A DNA stretch of 64,000 nt. Origin: Hyphomicrobiales bacterium. GTDB lineage: Bacteria > Pseudomonadota > Alphaproteobacteria > Rhizobiales > Devosiaceae. Made by a program: the position numbers and the translations under genes. Positions 1 to 9,338 of the stretch are shown here, piece by piece. A model generated the notes under the pieces. That model saw nothing but the letters and a program-made list of their open reading frames with translations, made no database searches and was not told the DNA's origin. Each line of letters opens with the position of its first letter. The stretch's first letter is position 1. The stretch is taken from positions 1 to 64,000 of the forward strand of contig JAIYDI010000041.1 in the NCBI GenBank assembly GCA_027487555.1, in the 5' to 3' direction.

Positions 1-227
1 CAAACCCAGCCGGAAGGAACGCATCCAGAAAACTCACCTGTTCCATTCACCGGCCCTCCATCCAAAGCCAGTGAATCACATCCACAAACAATCGCAAGTT
101 TCGCAGAGGCCTCGCAAGCAGGGGAGGAGCGCCGACTGATGGGTCGCAGGACGAGGTCCGAGTTCCCATACCCTTCCCGCTCCCGCCCGCTATAACTCGC
201 TGACCCGAGGGAAAACGCGCGATTCGC

Positions 228-1460
228 ATGGCCGAGCTGGAACTCACCATCCTGATGCCCTGCCTCAACGAGGCGGAAACGCTGGCCATCTGCATCGAGA
301 AAGCCCGTGGCTTCATCGCGCGGAGCGGTATTGAAGGCGAAGTGCTGATCGCCGACAACGGCTCGACCGACGGCAGCCTGGAGATCGCCAAAGAGGCCGG
401 GGCGCGCGTCGTGCCAGTGGCGCACAAAGGCTATGGCGCGGCCCTGATGGGTGGGATAGAGGCGGCGCGCGGCCGCTACATCATCATGGGCGACGCCGAC
501 GATTCCTATGATTTCGTCAATCTCGAGGGGTTCGTCGCGCGGCTCCGTGCCGGCGACCAGCTGGTGATGGGCAACCGCTTCAAGGGCGGCATCGCGCCCG
601 GCGCCATGCCCTGGCACCACAAATATATCGGCAACCCGGTACTGAGCTTTCTGGGCCGGCTGTTCTTCAAGACCGTGCCATCGGATTTCCATTGCGGGCT
701 GCGCGGCTTCGACCGTGCCGCAGTCATCGGGCTCAACCTACGCACCACGGGCATGGAGTTCGCCTCCGAAATGCTGGTGAAGGCGACGCTGTCGGGCCTC
801 CGTGTGTCCGAAGTGCCGACGACGCTCAAGCCCGATGGCCGCTCGCGCCCGCCGCACCTGCGCAGCTTCCGCGATGGCTGGCGGCACCTGCGCTTCCTGC
901 TGCTGTTTTCGCCGCGCTGGCTGTTCCTCTATCCGGGCTACGCCTCGCTGGGCCTCGGGCTGTTTCTCGCCGTGCTGCTTTGGCATGGCCCGGTGAAGAT
1001 CGGCAGCGACATCGAACTCGATGCCAACAGCTTCCTCGTGGCCGCCATGCTGGTGATCGTCGGGCTGCAGGCCATCTCTTTCGCGGTGATCGGCCGGCGC
1101 TTCGCCTCGCGCTACGGCTTCATCCCGCCGTCGCAGACCTTCGACCGGCTGCTCGAGTCACTGACGCTGGAGAAGCTGCTGAGCGTTGCTGTGCTGCTCG
1201 TCTTGATCGGGTTCGGGCTCATCCTGTTCAGCGTCGGGCGCTGGGCCGATCTCGATTTCGGCCCGATCGAGGGCGGCGGTACCATGCGCATGATGATCGT
1301 TGCGATGACGGCGATCGTCGCGGGCACGCAACTCGCCATGACCGGCTTCATGGCCTCGATGATCAACATTCCGCTGACCGAGCGGCGCCTGCCCCTGGCC
1401 CCGCCACCCGACGACTACATGCTGCGCCGCGTCGGCGACACCGCGGAGCACGACGGCTGA
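228..1460 (+). CDS. Membrane-anchored family 2 glycosyltransferase
   Basis: Probably transfers a sugar from an activated donor to a polyprenyl-phosphate or other lipid carrier at the inner membrane. The 410-aa product opens with a GT-A fold (residues about 4-230): ILMPCLNEAETL at the nucleotide-binding start and GDADDSYDF as the DxD-type metal site near residue 90. The C-terminal 180 residues hold about four hydrophobic segments, as in polyprenyl-phosphate hexose synthases with membrane tails. The ATG at 228 starts directly before the conserved first strand. The gene stands alone, with the exporter gene 104 nt downstream on the same strand. The family is certain; donor and acceptor are not visible. 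Confidence 0.85.
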   Translation: MAELELTILMPCLNEAETLAICIEKARGFIARSGIEGEVLIADNGSTDGSLEIAKEAGARVVPVAHKGYGAALMGGIEAARGRYIIMGDADDSYDFVNLEGFVARLRAGDQLVMGNRFKGGIAPGAMPWHHKYIGNPVLSFLGRLFFKTVPSDFHCGLRGFDRAAVIGLNLRTTGMEFASEMLVKATLSGLRVSEVPTTLKPDGRSRPPHLRSFRDGWRHLRFLLLFSPRWLFLYPGYASLGLGLFLAVLLWHGPVKIGSDIELDANSFLVAAMLVIVGLQAISFAVIGRRFASRYGFIPPSQTFDRLLESLTLEKLLSVAVLLVLIGFGLILFSVGRWADLDFGPIEGGGTMRMMIVAMTAIVAGTQLAMTGFMASMINIPLTERRLPLAPPPDDYMLRRVGDTAEHDG

Positions 1461-1564
1461 CACGGGTTCTATTGGCAGCCACTCCGTACCGAGCCGATCT
1501 GGGTCATTGACTTATCGGCGGGTTCGCCCTGTAAAGCCGCGGCCACTTATCCGAAAGCGCCGGC

Positions 1565-2317
1565 ATGCATCTCGATCTCCTTACCCTGCTTGCCCTCGGG
1601 CTCGTCGGCCTCGTCGCGGGCTTCGTGGATGCAGTCGCGGGCGGTGGCGGGCTGATCGCGGTGCCGGCCCTGCTTTCGGCGGGCCTGCCGCCGGTCACCG
1701 CCTTTGGCACCAACAAGGTGCAGTCGATGATCGGCACCGGCATGGCTGCCTGGACCTATTGGCGAAAGGGCTTCGTGTCGCTCAAGGCACTTGTCTACGC
1801 TATTCCTGCCACGTTCATCGGCGCGTTCCTCGGGGCATTGGTGGTGAAGTCTGTCGACACCACGCTGCTCGGCTATCTCGTGCCCGTGCTGCTCATCTGC
1901 GTGGCGACCTATTTCGCCTTCTCGCCGAAGCTGACCGACGCCGATCGCCACGCGCGGCTCGGCTTCGCGCTATACGTGCCGGTGATGGGGTTTGCGATCG
2001 GGTTCTATGACGGCATTCTCGGGCCCGGCACCGGGTCGTTCCTGACACTCGGCTTCGTCACGCTGTTCGGCCTCGGGGTCACGCGGGCGGCGGGCAATAC
2101 CAAGATCCTCAACCTCACGTCCAATCTCGGGGCGCTGGCGCTGTTCATCCCCACCGGCAATGTCATCTGGCCGCTCGCCGCCACCATGGCCGTCGGGCAG
2201 CTCGTCGGCGGCTATCTCGGCGCGCTCACGGGCATCCGTTTCGGCGCGCGCATCATCAAGCCCATGGTGGTGGTGATCTCGATGGCGCTGGCGCTGAAGC
2301 TGCTGTTTTTCAGGTAG
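1565..2317 (+). CDS. TSUP-family (TauE/SafE) membrane transporter
   Basis: A 250-aa integral membrane protein of the sulfite/organosulfonate exporter superfamily, about eight hydrophobic segments. The N-terminal repeat carries the family hallmark: D-A-V-A-G-G-G-G about 25 residues in, then G-L-P-P-V-T-A-F-G-T-N-K. The second half repeats it with GPGTGSF and an A-G-N-T-K-I-L-N motif, as expected from the internal duplication. Length is normal for the family. Substrates range over sulfite, sulfoacetate and other anions, and nothing nearby (no sulfur genes) narrows this. A repeat-filled gap follows. Confidence 0.88.
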   Translation: MHLDLLTLLALGLVGLVAGFVDAVAGGGGLIAVPALLSAGLPPVTAFGTNKVQSMIGTGMAAWTYWRKGFVSLKALVYAIPATFIGAFLGALVVKSVDTTLLGYLVPVLLICVATYFAFSPKLTDADRHARLGFALYVPVMGFAIGFYDGILGPGTGSFLTLGFVTLFGLGVTRAAGNTKILNLTSNLGALALFIPTGNVIWPLAATMAVGQLVGGYLGALTGIRFGARIIKPMVVVISMALALKLLFFR

Positions 2318-2331
2318 TTGGCTGAAACCGC

Positions 2332-2468
2332 CCTCGTGGTTCGACAGGCTCACCATGAGGACGGTCTGAGACGGCGTTTGCAGCGGACCGCATCCTGAGC
2401 TTGAAACGGACCTCATCGTGGGCCCGGTGCAGAGGACCTCATGCTGAGCTTGTCGAAGCACGAGGTCC
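2332..2468. repeat. Intergenic palindromic repeats, 'gagcttgtcgaa' family
   Basis: Two hairpin-forming units lie between convergent genes. The first (2332-2360) has CCTC/TGGT arms pairing with ACCA/GAGG around tcgacaggctc. The second (2434-2468) pairs GGACCTC.TGCT with AGCA.GAGGTCC around gagcttgtcga. A damaged unit lies between them. The same core recurs at about 23501-23577, 42932-43028 and 61641-61834. Such units are common between genes in many alphaproteobacteria. Confidence 0.75.
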
Positions 2469-2477
2469 AATAACCGG

Positions 2478-5159
2478 CTAGTTCCCCGCGGCCTTCGCGG
2501 CGGCCTCGATTGCCGCCTTGGTGCCCTTGCCATAGCTGCCGTCGATGGCGCCCTTGTAGTGGCCATCCGTCTTCAGCAGTTCCTGCAACCGCACCATGAA
2601 CGGCTTGGTAACGGTGTTGACCTTGAAGGCCCCGAGCGATTTGGCCGCTTCCGCGCTGCCGCCGGTGAGCGCGGCATAGGCGAGATCGGCGGATTTCACC
2701 GGGTCGGCGGTGACGTTTTCGCCATTGTAGTACATGAGCGCGAGTTCGAAGGTCGCGTCTGGCACGCCGCCTTCGGACGCCTTGGTGCACCAGTCGAAGG
2801 CCGTCGTCAGGTTCTTCTCGATACCGCGCCCATCGATATAGGCAGTGCACACATTGTACTGGGCGAAGGAATTGCCCGCATCGGCTGATTTCGAGTACCA
2901 GCCGAACGCCTGCGCATCGTCGGCGGTAAGCCCGCCCCAGCCGTTGCGATAGGCCCAGCCGAGCATGTTCATCGCCTCGACCTGATTGCCGTCAGCGGCC
3001 TTCTGCCACCACTCGACGGCCTTCGCGTCATCTTGTGCGGTGCCGGTGCCCAGGTGGTGCAGCCATGCGAGGTTGTTCATGCCGTTGTAGTTTCCGGCAT
3101 TGGCGGCCCTCTGGTAGAGGTCCAGCGCCTTGGTCAGATCCTGTTCGACGCCGGTGCCGTTCTCATAGAGAATGCCAAGCGCGTTCTGCGCCGGGGCGCT
3201 GCCGGAATCGGCGCCCTGCTGATACCAGGCTACGGACCCGGCGACATCCGACCGGTTGAACTGATAGAGATCGCCCAGGCGGAACGCGGCGTAAGCGTCG
3301 CCCTGACTCGCCGCCTGCATATAGAGCCCCTCGGCGGCATCGACATCGACATCCCCACCCAGGCCCTCGCGATACATGTCGCCGAGCCCGCCCATGCCGG
3401 CAAGATCACCGGCATCGGCCGCGATCTTGTAGTATTTCCGCGCCTTCTCGAAATCGACGTCGGTGTTGGTGCCATAGGAATACTCGTCACCCAGCACAAC
3501 GGCCGCCACGGCGGTGCCGGCATCGGCGCTTTGCTCAAGCCAGGCAATGGCGTTCGCGATATCGCCGTCATCGCGCAGCATCAGGCCATATTCATACATG
3601 GCGTCGGCATTGCCGCCGGTCGCCGCCTGCTCGAACCAGCTGAGCGCCGTGTTTCGATCCTGCGCAACCCCCTCCCCTTCCTTGTACATGAAGGCGAGCC
3701 GATACATGGCCGTGACATTGCCGGCTTCAACCGCGCTCTGGAAGAGGCCGACCGCGCGCGCGTCATCGATGATGACGTCGCCGCGGCCCTCGTCGAGATA
3801 GATGCCGGTCCAGGTCATGCCCTCGATATCGCCGGCTAGGGCACTCTTCTCGTACCAGGCGAAGGCCGTGGGCTGGTCACCGGCGAAATTGCGATGATGA
3901 TCGCCGAGGAGCCGCATGGCCGGCGCGTCGCCAAGTGCCGCCGCCTGTTCATACAGCGCGACCGCACGGGTCACATCAACGGCGGCGCCTTCGCCGAACT
4001 GCAGCATATAGCCCACCGACCGCAGGCCGACCGGATCATCCTTTGCTGCCGCCTGCCGGTAATAGCCAAGCGACTTGGCGAGATCGGACGGCACGCCATT
4101 GCCGGTATAGTAGACGTCGCCGAGCGCCACGAGCGCATCCGTGCTGCCCGCCGCGGCCGCCGCCTCGAACTTGGCAATCGCCCCTGCGGCGTCACCCTTG
4201 GCCAGCAGGCTGTCGGCCACCTGCACAAGCGCTGTGGCTTCGCCCGAGGCCGCGGCACGCTCAAGCAGATCCTTGGCGGTGGCTTCGTCCTGCGCGACGC
4301 CGACACCATCACGGTACATATTCGCCAGCGCCAGCAAGGCCTTGACGTTGTCGGCATCGGCGGCATCACGGAAATAGCCCACGGCCTTCTTGGCATCGGC
4401 GTCGACACCGACGGCATCGCGATACATGGTGCCGAGCGTATAGGCCGCCTCGATATCACCCGCTTCAGAGGCGGCGTTCAGCCATTCGATCGCGTCGTCA
4501 TAGCTCAATTCCGCCAGATAGAACTGTCCGAGCGCCGACATGGCCGGCACGATGCCGCCCTTGGCGGCCTTGGTCAGATAGGAGCGCGCCGTTTCGAGGT
4601 TGCGGTTGACGCCGTTGCCGTCGCGAAACAGCAGCCCAAGACGATACATGCCATCGAAATCGCCATTCTCGGCGGCGCTGCGATAGAGCTTGGCCGCCTC
4701 GTCGATATCCGACGGCAGACCCTTTCCCTCTTCATAGAGCGCACCGAGCTTCACCATGGCGGCCGTGTCGCCACCATCGGCAGCCTTGCGCAACAATGCA
4801 GCGGCCTTCAGCCAATCCGCCTCGTCGGAGCTTGCCAGCAGCGTGTCGGGATCGGCGGAGCCAGAGGCCGCCGGCGAGGTCGGTTCATCGGCCGTGAGGG
4901 TCAGTGTTGCGTCGGCGGGCTTGTCTGTCGCAGCCGCCGGAGCCACCGCTCCGTCCGCAGCCGGTTCGTCACCAGGCGCCTCATCGTCGCTCGATGAGCC
5001 CGAGAGTGTGAGATTTGTCGACGCCGCGGGACTGGCCGGCTTCGTGCCGGCGCGCTGGCCGGTCGGCGCCGTCAAGGTCAGCGTCGTATCCTCGGCAAGC
5101 ACGTGTGTCGCCGGCGCGCCGATCGCGAGTCCGGCCGCCAGAGCAATAATGAACCGCAT
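2478..5159 (-). CDS. Secreted Sel1-repeat protein with C-terminal peptidoglycan-binding-like module
   Basis: An 893-aa exported protein. The start at 5159 is chosen because GGAGGG lies 5-6 nt upstream and it opens a clean signal peptide (MRFIIALAAGLAIGAPATHVLA). A low-complexity Ala/Thr/Asp/Pro stretch follows (to about residue 90), then roughly twenty Sel1-type repeats of about 36 residues (A.WY..AA..G...A...LG..Y..G.GV..D). The last 40 residues (LQELLKTDGHYKGAIDGSYG and on) look like a short peptidoglycan-binding type 1 module. Sel1 arrays act as protein scaffolds, so a periplasmic, wall-associated scaffold is inferred. It is far longer than typical Sel1 proteins. The upstream EF-hand gene has its own terminator, so this is probably its own transcript. 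Confidence 0.85.
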   Translation of the reverse strand: MRFIIALAAGLAIGAPATHVLAEDTTLTLTAPTGQRAGTKPASPAASTNLTLSGSSSDDEAPGDEPAADGAVAPAAATDKPADATLTLTADEPTSPAASGSADPDTLLASSDEADWLKAAALLRKAADGGDTAAMVKLGALYEEGKGLPSDIDEAAKLYRSAAENGDFDGMYRLGLLFRDGNGVNRNLETARSYLTKAAKGGIVPAMSALGQFYLAELSYDDAIEWLNAASEAGDIEAAYTLGTMYRDAVGVDADAKKAVGYFRDAADADNVKALLALANMYRDGVGVAQDEATAKDLLERAAASGEATALVQVADSLLAKGDAAGAIAKFEAAAAAGSTDALVALGDVYYTGNGVPSDLAKSLGYYRQAAAKDDPVGLRSVGYMLQFGEGAAVDVTRAVALYEQAAALGDAPAMRLLGDHHRNFAGDQPTAFAWYEKSALAGDIEGMTWTGIYLDEGRGDVIIDDARAVGLFQSAVEAGNVTAMYRLAFMYKEGEGVAQDRNTALSWFEQAATGGNADAMYEYGLMLRDDGDIANAIAWLEQSADAGTAVAAVVLGDEYSYGTNTDVDFEKARKYYKIAADAGDLAGMGGLGDMYREGLGGDVDVDAAEGLYMQAASQGDAYAAFRLGDLYQFNRSDVAGSVAWYQQGADSGSAPAQNALGILYENGTGVEQDLTKALDLYQRAANAGNYNGMNNLAWLHHLGTGTAQDDAKAVEWWQKAADGNQVEAMNMLGWAYRNGWGGLTADDAQAFGWYSKSADAGNSFAQYNVCTAYIDGRGIEKNLTTAFDWCTKASEGGVPDATFELALMYYNGENVTADPVKSADLAYAALTGGSAEAAKSLGAFKVNTVTKPFMVRLQELLKTDGHYKGAIDGSYGKGTKAAIEAAAKAAGN

Positions 5160-5240
5160 GGTTCCCTCCATGACGTCCCCCACGAGGAGGGCACCAAAGC
5201 CTGAGGGTCTTGTCAATGCACGGAAACGACGATCGGGCGC

Positions 5241-5271
5241 AAAACGGCCGAGACACGCTGTGCCCCGGCCG
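5241..5271 (-). terminator. Rho-independent terminator after the EF-hand gene
   Basis: On the minus strand a 12-bp stem with three G-U pairs (CGGCCGGGGCAC / GTGTCTCGGCCG, loop AGC) is followed by TTTTG. It begins about 20 nt past the stop of the EF-hand gene. Confidence 0.7.
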
Positions 5272-5293
5272 AATCTGGGTGGGCGGATCGCTG

Positions 5294-6031
5294 TCAGGCG
5301 GCCGTATCGAAGATAGATCTGAGTGCCGAAAGCAGGTCTGTAGAGCCAGACTTGCTCGAATAGGCACTGGCTGCCGCCGTGAGCAGGTCGATAGCCGACT
5401 GGTCGCTGGACTCATCCTCGCTCGTCGAGGACGACGAGGACTCTGACGGCGGCGGACCCGGAGGCGGGCCCGGCGGCGGTCCTGGGGGCGGGCCGCCTGC
5501 CCCACCGGGGCCACCACGCTGACCCTCTTCGGCCAGCGCTGAGGTCACGCTGTCGAGGAATTCCGAGGATTCCGCGGAACTGATCGACCCGTCACTGTCG
5601 GAATCGATCATGCTGAACAATTCCTGCAGCTTGTCGGAGCTGAGCGAGGATGCCGAGTCCGACGCCGAGAATTCCTCGAGGCTGACCGAGCCATCCGAAT
5701 CGCTATCGGTTGCCGCAAAGATATCGTCGTTCGAGGGCAGGCCCATCTGCTGAGCCATGAAGGCCATGCCGGCCTGCTGGTCCTGCAGCTTTGTGTCGAA
5801 GGCTGACTTTTCGTCTTCCGAGACACTGCCGCTGCCATCGGTATCCATGGCAGAAAACAGCGCTTCGGTCCGCTTGTCGTTCTGGACATTGGCGCCGCCT
5901 GGCGCCCCTGCCTTCAGTTCATCGAGCGTGATCGAGCTGTCGCTATTGGAGTCGATAGATTGGAAGCTCGGTGGTTGGAACGTCCCACGGATGCCGCCGA
6001 ACGATGACCCGCCGAGGCTGGAGATAGACAT
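5294..6031 (-). CDS. EF-hand calcium-binding protein with proline-rich linker
   Basis: A 245-aa acidic protein. The ATG at 6031 is preferred over the upstream in-frame GTG because that GTG lies inside the ribosome site (GTGAGGTGCAAC-ATG). Four EF-hand loops are readable: DSNSDSSITLDE, DTDGSGSVSEDE, DSDSDGSVSLEE and DSDSDGSISSAE. Most carry the 1-3-5-12 acidic pattern, so calcium binding is likely. A PPPGPPPG repeat then separates a Ser/Asp-rich tail (residues about 190-245). No signal peptide is seen, so secretion, if any, would use another route. It resembles the XopAW-type EF-hand proteins of Proteobacteria; the function is unknown. Confidence 0.8.
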   Translation of the reverse strand: MSISSLGGSSFGGIRGTFQPPSFQSIDSNSDSSITLDELKAGAPGGANVQNDKRTEALFSAMDTDGSGSVSEDEKSAFDTKLQDQQAGMAFMAQQMGLPSNDDIFAATDSDSDGSVSLEEFSASDSASSLSSDKLQELFSMIDSDSDGSISSAESSEFLDSVTSALAEEGQRGGPGGAGGPPPGPPPGPPPGPPPSESSSSSTSEDESSDQSAIDLLTAAASAYSSKSGSTDLLSALRSIFDTAA

Positions 6032-6319
6032 GTTGCACCTCACTGGCGCCGGCTTTCTACCGGACGCACAGGTGAGAAGGCGCCTTACGTCTTAATGAAA
6101 AGTTAAGGCGCAAGTTGTTCCGAAAATATTCAGGGCTCGAAACACGCTATGTCACCGCACCGCAAAGTCTCGCAAGCGCAGATACATTCGGCAACAAACC
6201 CGCATACTTACGAAATGCAGTCTTTGATCGCTTTATCTGCAATTACTTGCCCGATTCGCGGAACACTCGCTAGGCAAATTCTGCCGGTAGCGCCGCTTGC
6301 AATGAGCCAAGGTGCCAGC

Positions 6320-6721
6320 TCAGGCGCGCAATTCCTTGCGCACGGCGGAGGCGATGAATGCCGATCGCGTCTGCTTACGTTCCCGGGCGGCAGCGTCGAT
6401 AGCATCGAGCAGCCCGAGGTCGAGCGAGACATTGATGCGTGTCGTGGAGCCGAGGTCGCGCACCAGAGGGATCGACGCGACAATTGCGCCCTCACGATCT
6501 TCCGCAAATTCGGGATCGGCCATGATTGCGTCCGGCACCCTCGGAGCGGGAACCTCATCGCCGTCGGCAACCAAGCCGCGAACATGAAAGGCCAGCGCAT
6601 CGGCCCCATTGTTCAACGCTTCGTCGAAGGTATCACCGACGGCGATACAACCGGGCAAATCCGGAAAGCTCACACCGTAAACGCTGTCCGAGTCCTTGTG
6701 GATGAATGCCGTGTATCGCAT
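6320..6721 (-). CDS. hicB: HicB-family antitoxin with ribbon-helix-helix domain
   Basis: A 133-aa protein that should neutralise the HicA mRNA interferase and repress the operon. Residues 1-65 form the degenerate RNase H-like HicB fold (YTAFIHKDSDSVYGVSFPDLPGC, then GDTFDEALNNG). The C-terminal 40 residues (TTRINVSLDLGLLDAIDAAA and on) are a ribbon-helix-helix DNA-binding domain. It follows hicA by 10 nt, the usual toxin-first order of hicAB. Length is typical of the RHH type of HicB. Confidence 0.9.
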   Translation of the reverse strand: MRYTAFIHKDSDSVYGVSFPDLPGCIAVGDTFDEALNNGADALAFHVRGLVADGDEVPAPRVPDAIMADPEFAEDREGAIVASIPLVRDLGSTTRINVSLDLGLLDAIDAAARERKQTRSAFIASAVRKELRA

Positions 6722-6731
6722 CGGATATTTC

Positions 6732-6929
6732 CTATTTCAGCCATCCGGCCTGCCGGTAGACAGAACGTACGGTTCCAACCGGAATATCGCTGTTTGGGTG
6801 AGGAACCGTTACACGGCCCTTCTTGGTGGGATGCTTGAATTGATGATGGTCGCCGTTGACGTCAACCAGATACCATCCGTCCGCCTTGAGCAGTTTGATA
6901 AGTTTGCGACTGTTCTTTTCGACATGCAT
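6732..6929 (-). CDS. hicA: HicA-family mRNA interferase toxin
   Basis: A 65-aa toxin predicted to cleave mRNA. Start at 6929 gives the standard HicA N terminus (NSRKLIKLLKADGWYLVDVN). The dsRBD-like core has the catalytic His in GDHHQFKHPTK and the conserved tail VTVPHPNSDIPVGTVRSVYRQAG. GGGGGC lies about 6 nt upstream of the ATG. An in-frame extension back to 7109 is rejected because it would cross the promoter. The module looks intact. Confidence 0.9.
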   Translation of the reverse strand: MHVEKNSRKLIKLLKADGWYLVDVNGDHHQFKHPTKKGRVTVPHPNSDIPVGTVRSVYRQAGWLK

Positions 6930-6974
6930 AGGCTGCCCCCAAGGAGACTCCAGCACGTCATGCGCTAAGTGTGT

Positions 6975-7003
6975 ATAATAGTGCGCACGCGGCGTAATTG
7001 CAA
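6975..7003 (-). promoter_or_regulatory. hicAB promoter with palindromic spacer
   Basis: On the minus strand TTGCAA (-35, 6998-7003) and TATTAT (-10, 6975-6980) are separated by exactly 17 nt, 46 nt upstream of the hicA start. The spacer holds the perfect 8-bp palindrome GTGCGCAC (6981-6988), a plausible HicB operator. Confidence 0.65.
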
Positions 7004-7075
7004 GCCCTGCAGCCGGGTTGGCAAATGGCTCCGTCAACTCCGATGTGGCAGTCGTCGCGCGTGTAACGCGCAAGC

Positions 7076-7106
7076 AAAAAGGCACCGGTGTTGCCACCGA
7101 TGCCTT
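7076..7106 (-). terminator. groEL terminator
   Basis: On the minus strand AAGGCATCGGTG pairs with CACCGGTGCCTT (one G-U pair, loop GCAA), followed by TTTTT. It lies 60 nt beyond the groEL stop. Confidence 0.85.
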
Positions 7107-7165
7107 CAAAGGGGGCCGCGACTGGGAGGCCGGGACCGAACTTTGCGCGTGAGCGCGTGGACTTC

Positions 7166-8821
<1,656 letters not shown>

Positions 8822-8859
8822 TTAAAAAGGGAAAAGACAGGGAAGCCGGGTCGGCGAAA

Positions 8860-9147
8860 TCAGCCGATGATGCCCAGGATGTCGGATTCCTTCATGATGA
8901 GGAGATCCTTGCCGTCGATCTTGACTTCGGTGCCGCTCCACTTGCCGAACAGCACGCGGTCACCGGCCTTGACGTCCAGCGGGACGAGCTTGCCGGCTTC
9001 GTCGCGGGCGCCGGGGCCAACGGCCTCGATCACGCCCTCGGAGGGCTTTTCCTTGGCGGTATCGGGAATGATGATGCCGCCGGCGGACTTCGCTTCGCTA
9101 TCGACGCGCCGGACGACGACACGGTCGTGCAGGGGACGGAAAGCCAT
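8860..9147 (-). CDS. groES: 10-kDa co-chaperonin GroES
   Basis: A 95-aa co-chaperonin. The start at 9147 (TAGGAGC upstream) gives the canonical [18 protein letters not shown]. The mobile loop is [15 protein letters not shown] and the end is [15 protein letters not shown] longer in-frame reading into the CIRCE region is rejected. First gene of groESL, with the promoter about 70 nt upstream. Confidence 0.98.
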   Translation of the reverse strand: MAFRPLHDRVVVRRVDSEAKSAGGIIIPDTAKEKPSEGVIEAVGPGARDEAGKLVPLDVKAGDRVLFGKWSGTEVKIDGKDLLIMKESDILGIIG

Positions 9148-9182
9148 GATTGCTCCTATCAACCTCAGGGATTTCGCGCATG

Positions 9183-9209
9183 TTAGCACTCGAATGGAGT
9201 GAGTGCTAA
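9183..9209. promoter_or_regulatory. CIRCE element (HrcA operator)
   Basis: TTAGCACTC-N9-GAGTGCTAA is a perfect match to the consensus heat-shock operator, spacer gaatggagt. It overlaps the start of the groESL transcript, so HrcA repression of groESL is well supported. hrcA itself is not in the window. Confidence 0.97.
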
Positions 9210-9220
9210 CAGCTGGCGGG

Positions 9221-9249
9221 GATATAGGAGCGCGCCCATCACGTGTCAA
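9221..9249 (-). promoter_or_regulatory. groESL promoter
   Basis: On the minus strand TTGACA (9244-9249) and TATATC (9221-9226) are spaced by 17 nt. The predicted start, near 9214, falls at the edge of the CIRCE operator. This is a housekeeping-type promoter under HrcA control. Confidence 0.8.
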
Positions 9250-9338
9250 GCACAGGGCCGTGAATCGCCGACAACCCGAGATTGTCACTTGCCCATGGCG
9301 CGCCTATGACGAAGGTGTGGGGCACGGGGCAAACACTT

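Noticed and set aside
1..227. A gene at the left edge
   Set aside because: The only long frame is antisense to the glycosyltransferase; nothing else is visible apart from a possible TATAAC box near 192.
2600..4700. Regular repeats considered as a CRISPR array or DNA satellite
   Set aside because: Period is about 108 nt, in frame and diverged; they are coding Sel1 repeats.
3894..4997. A 367-codon plus-strand frame opposite the Sel1 gene
   Set aside because: Its periodic, repetitive look comes from the Sel1 repeats on the other strand.
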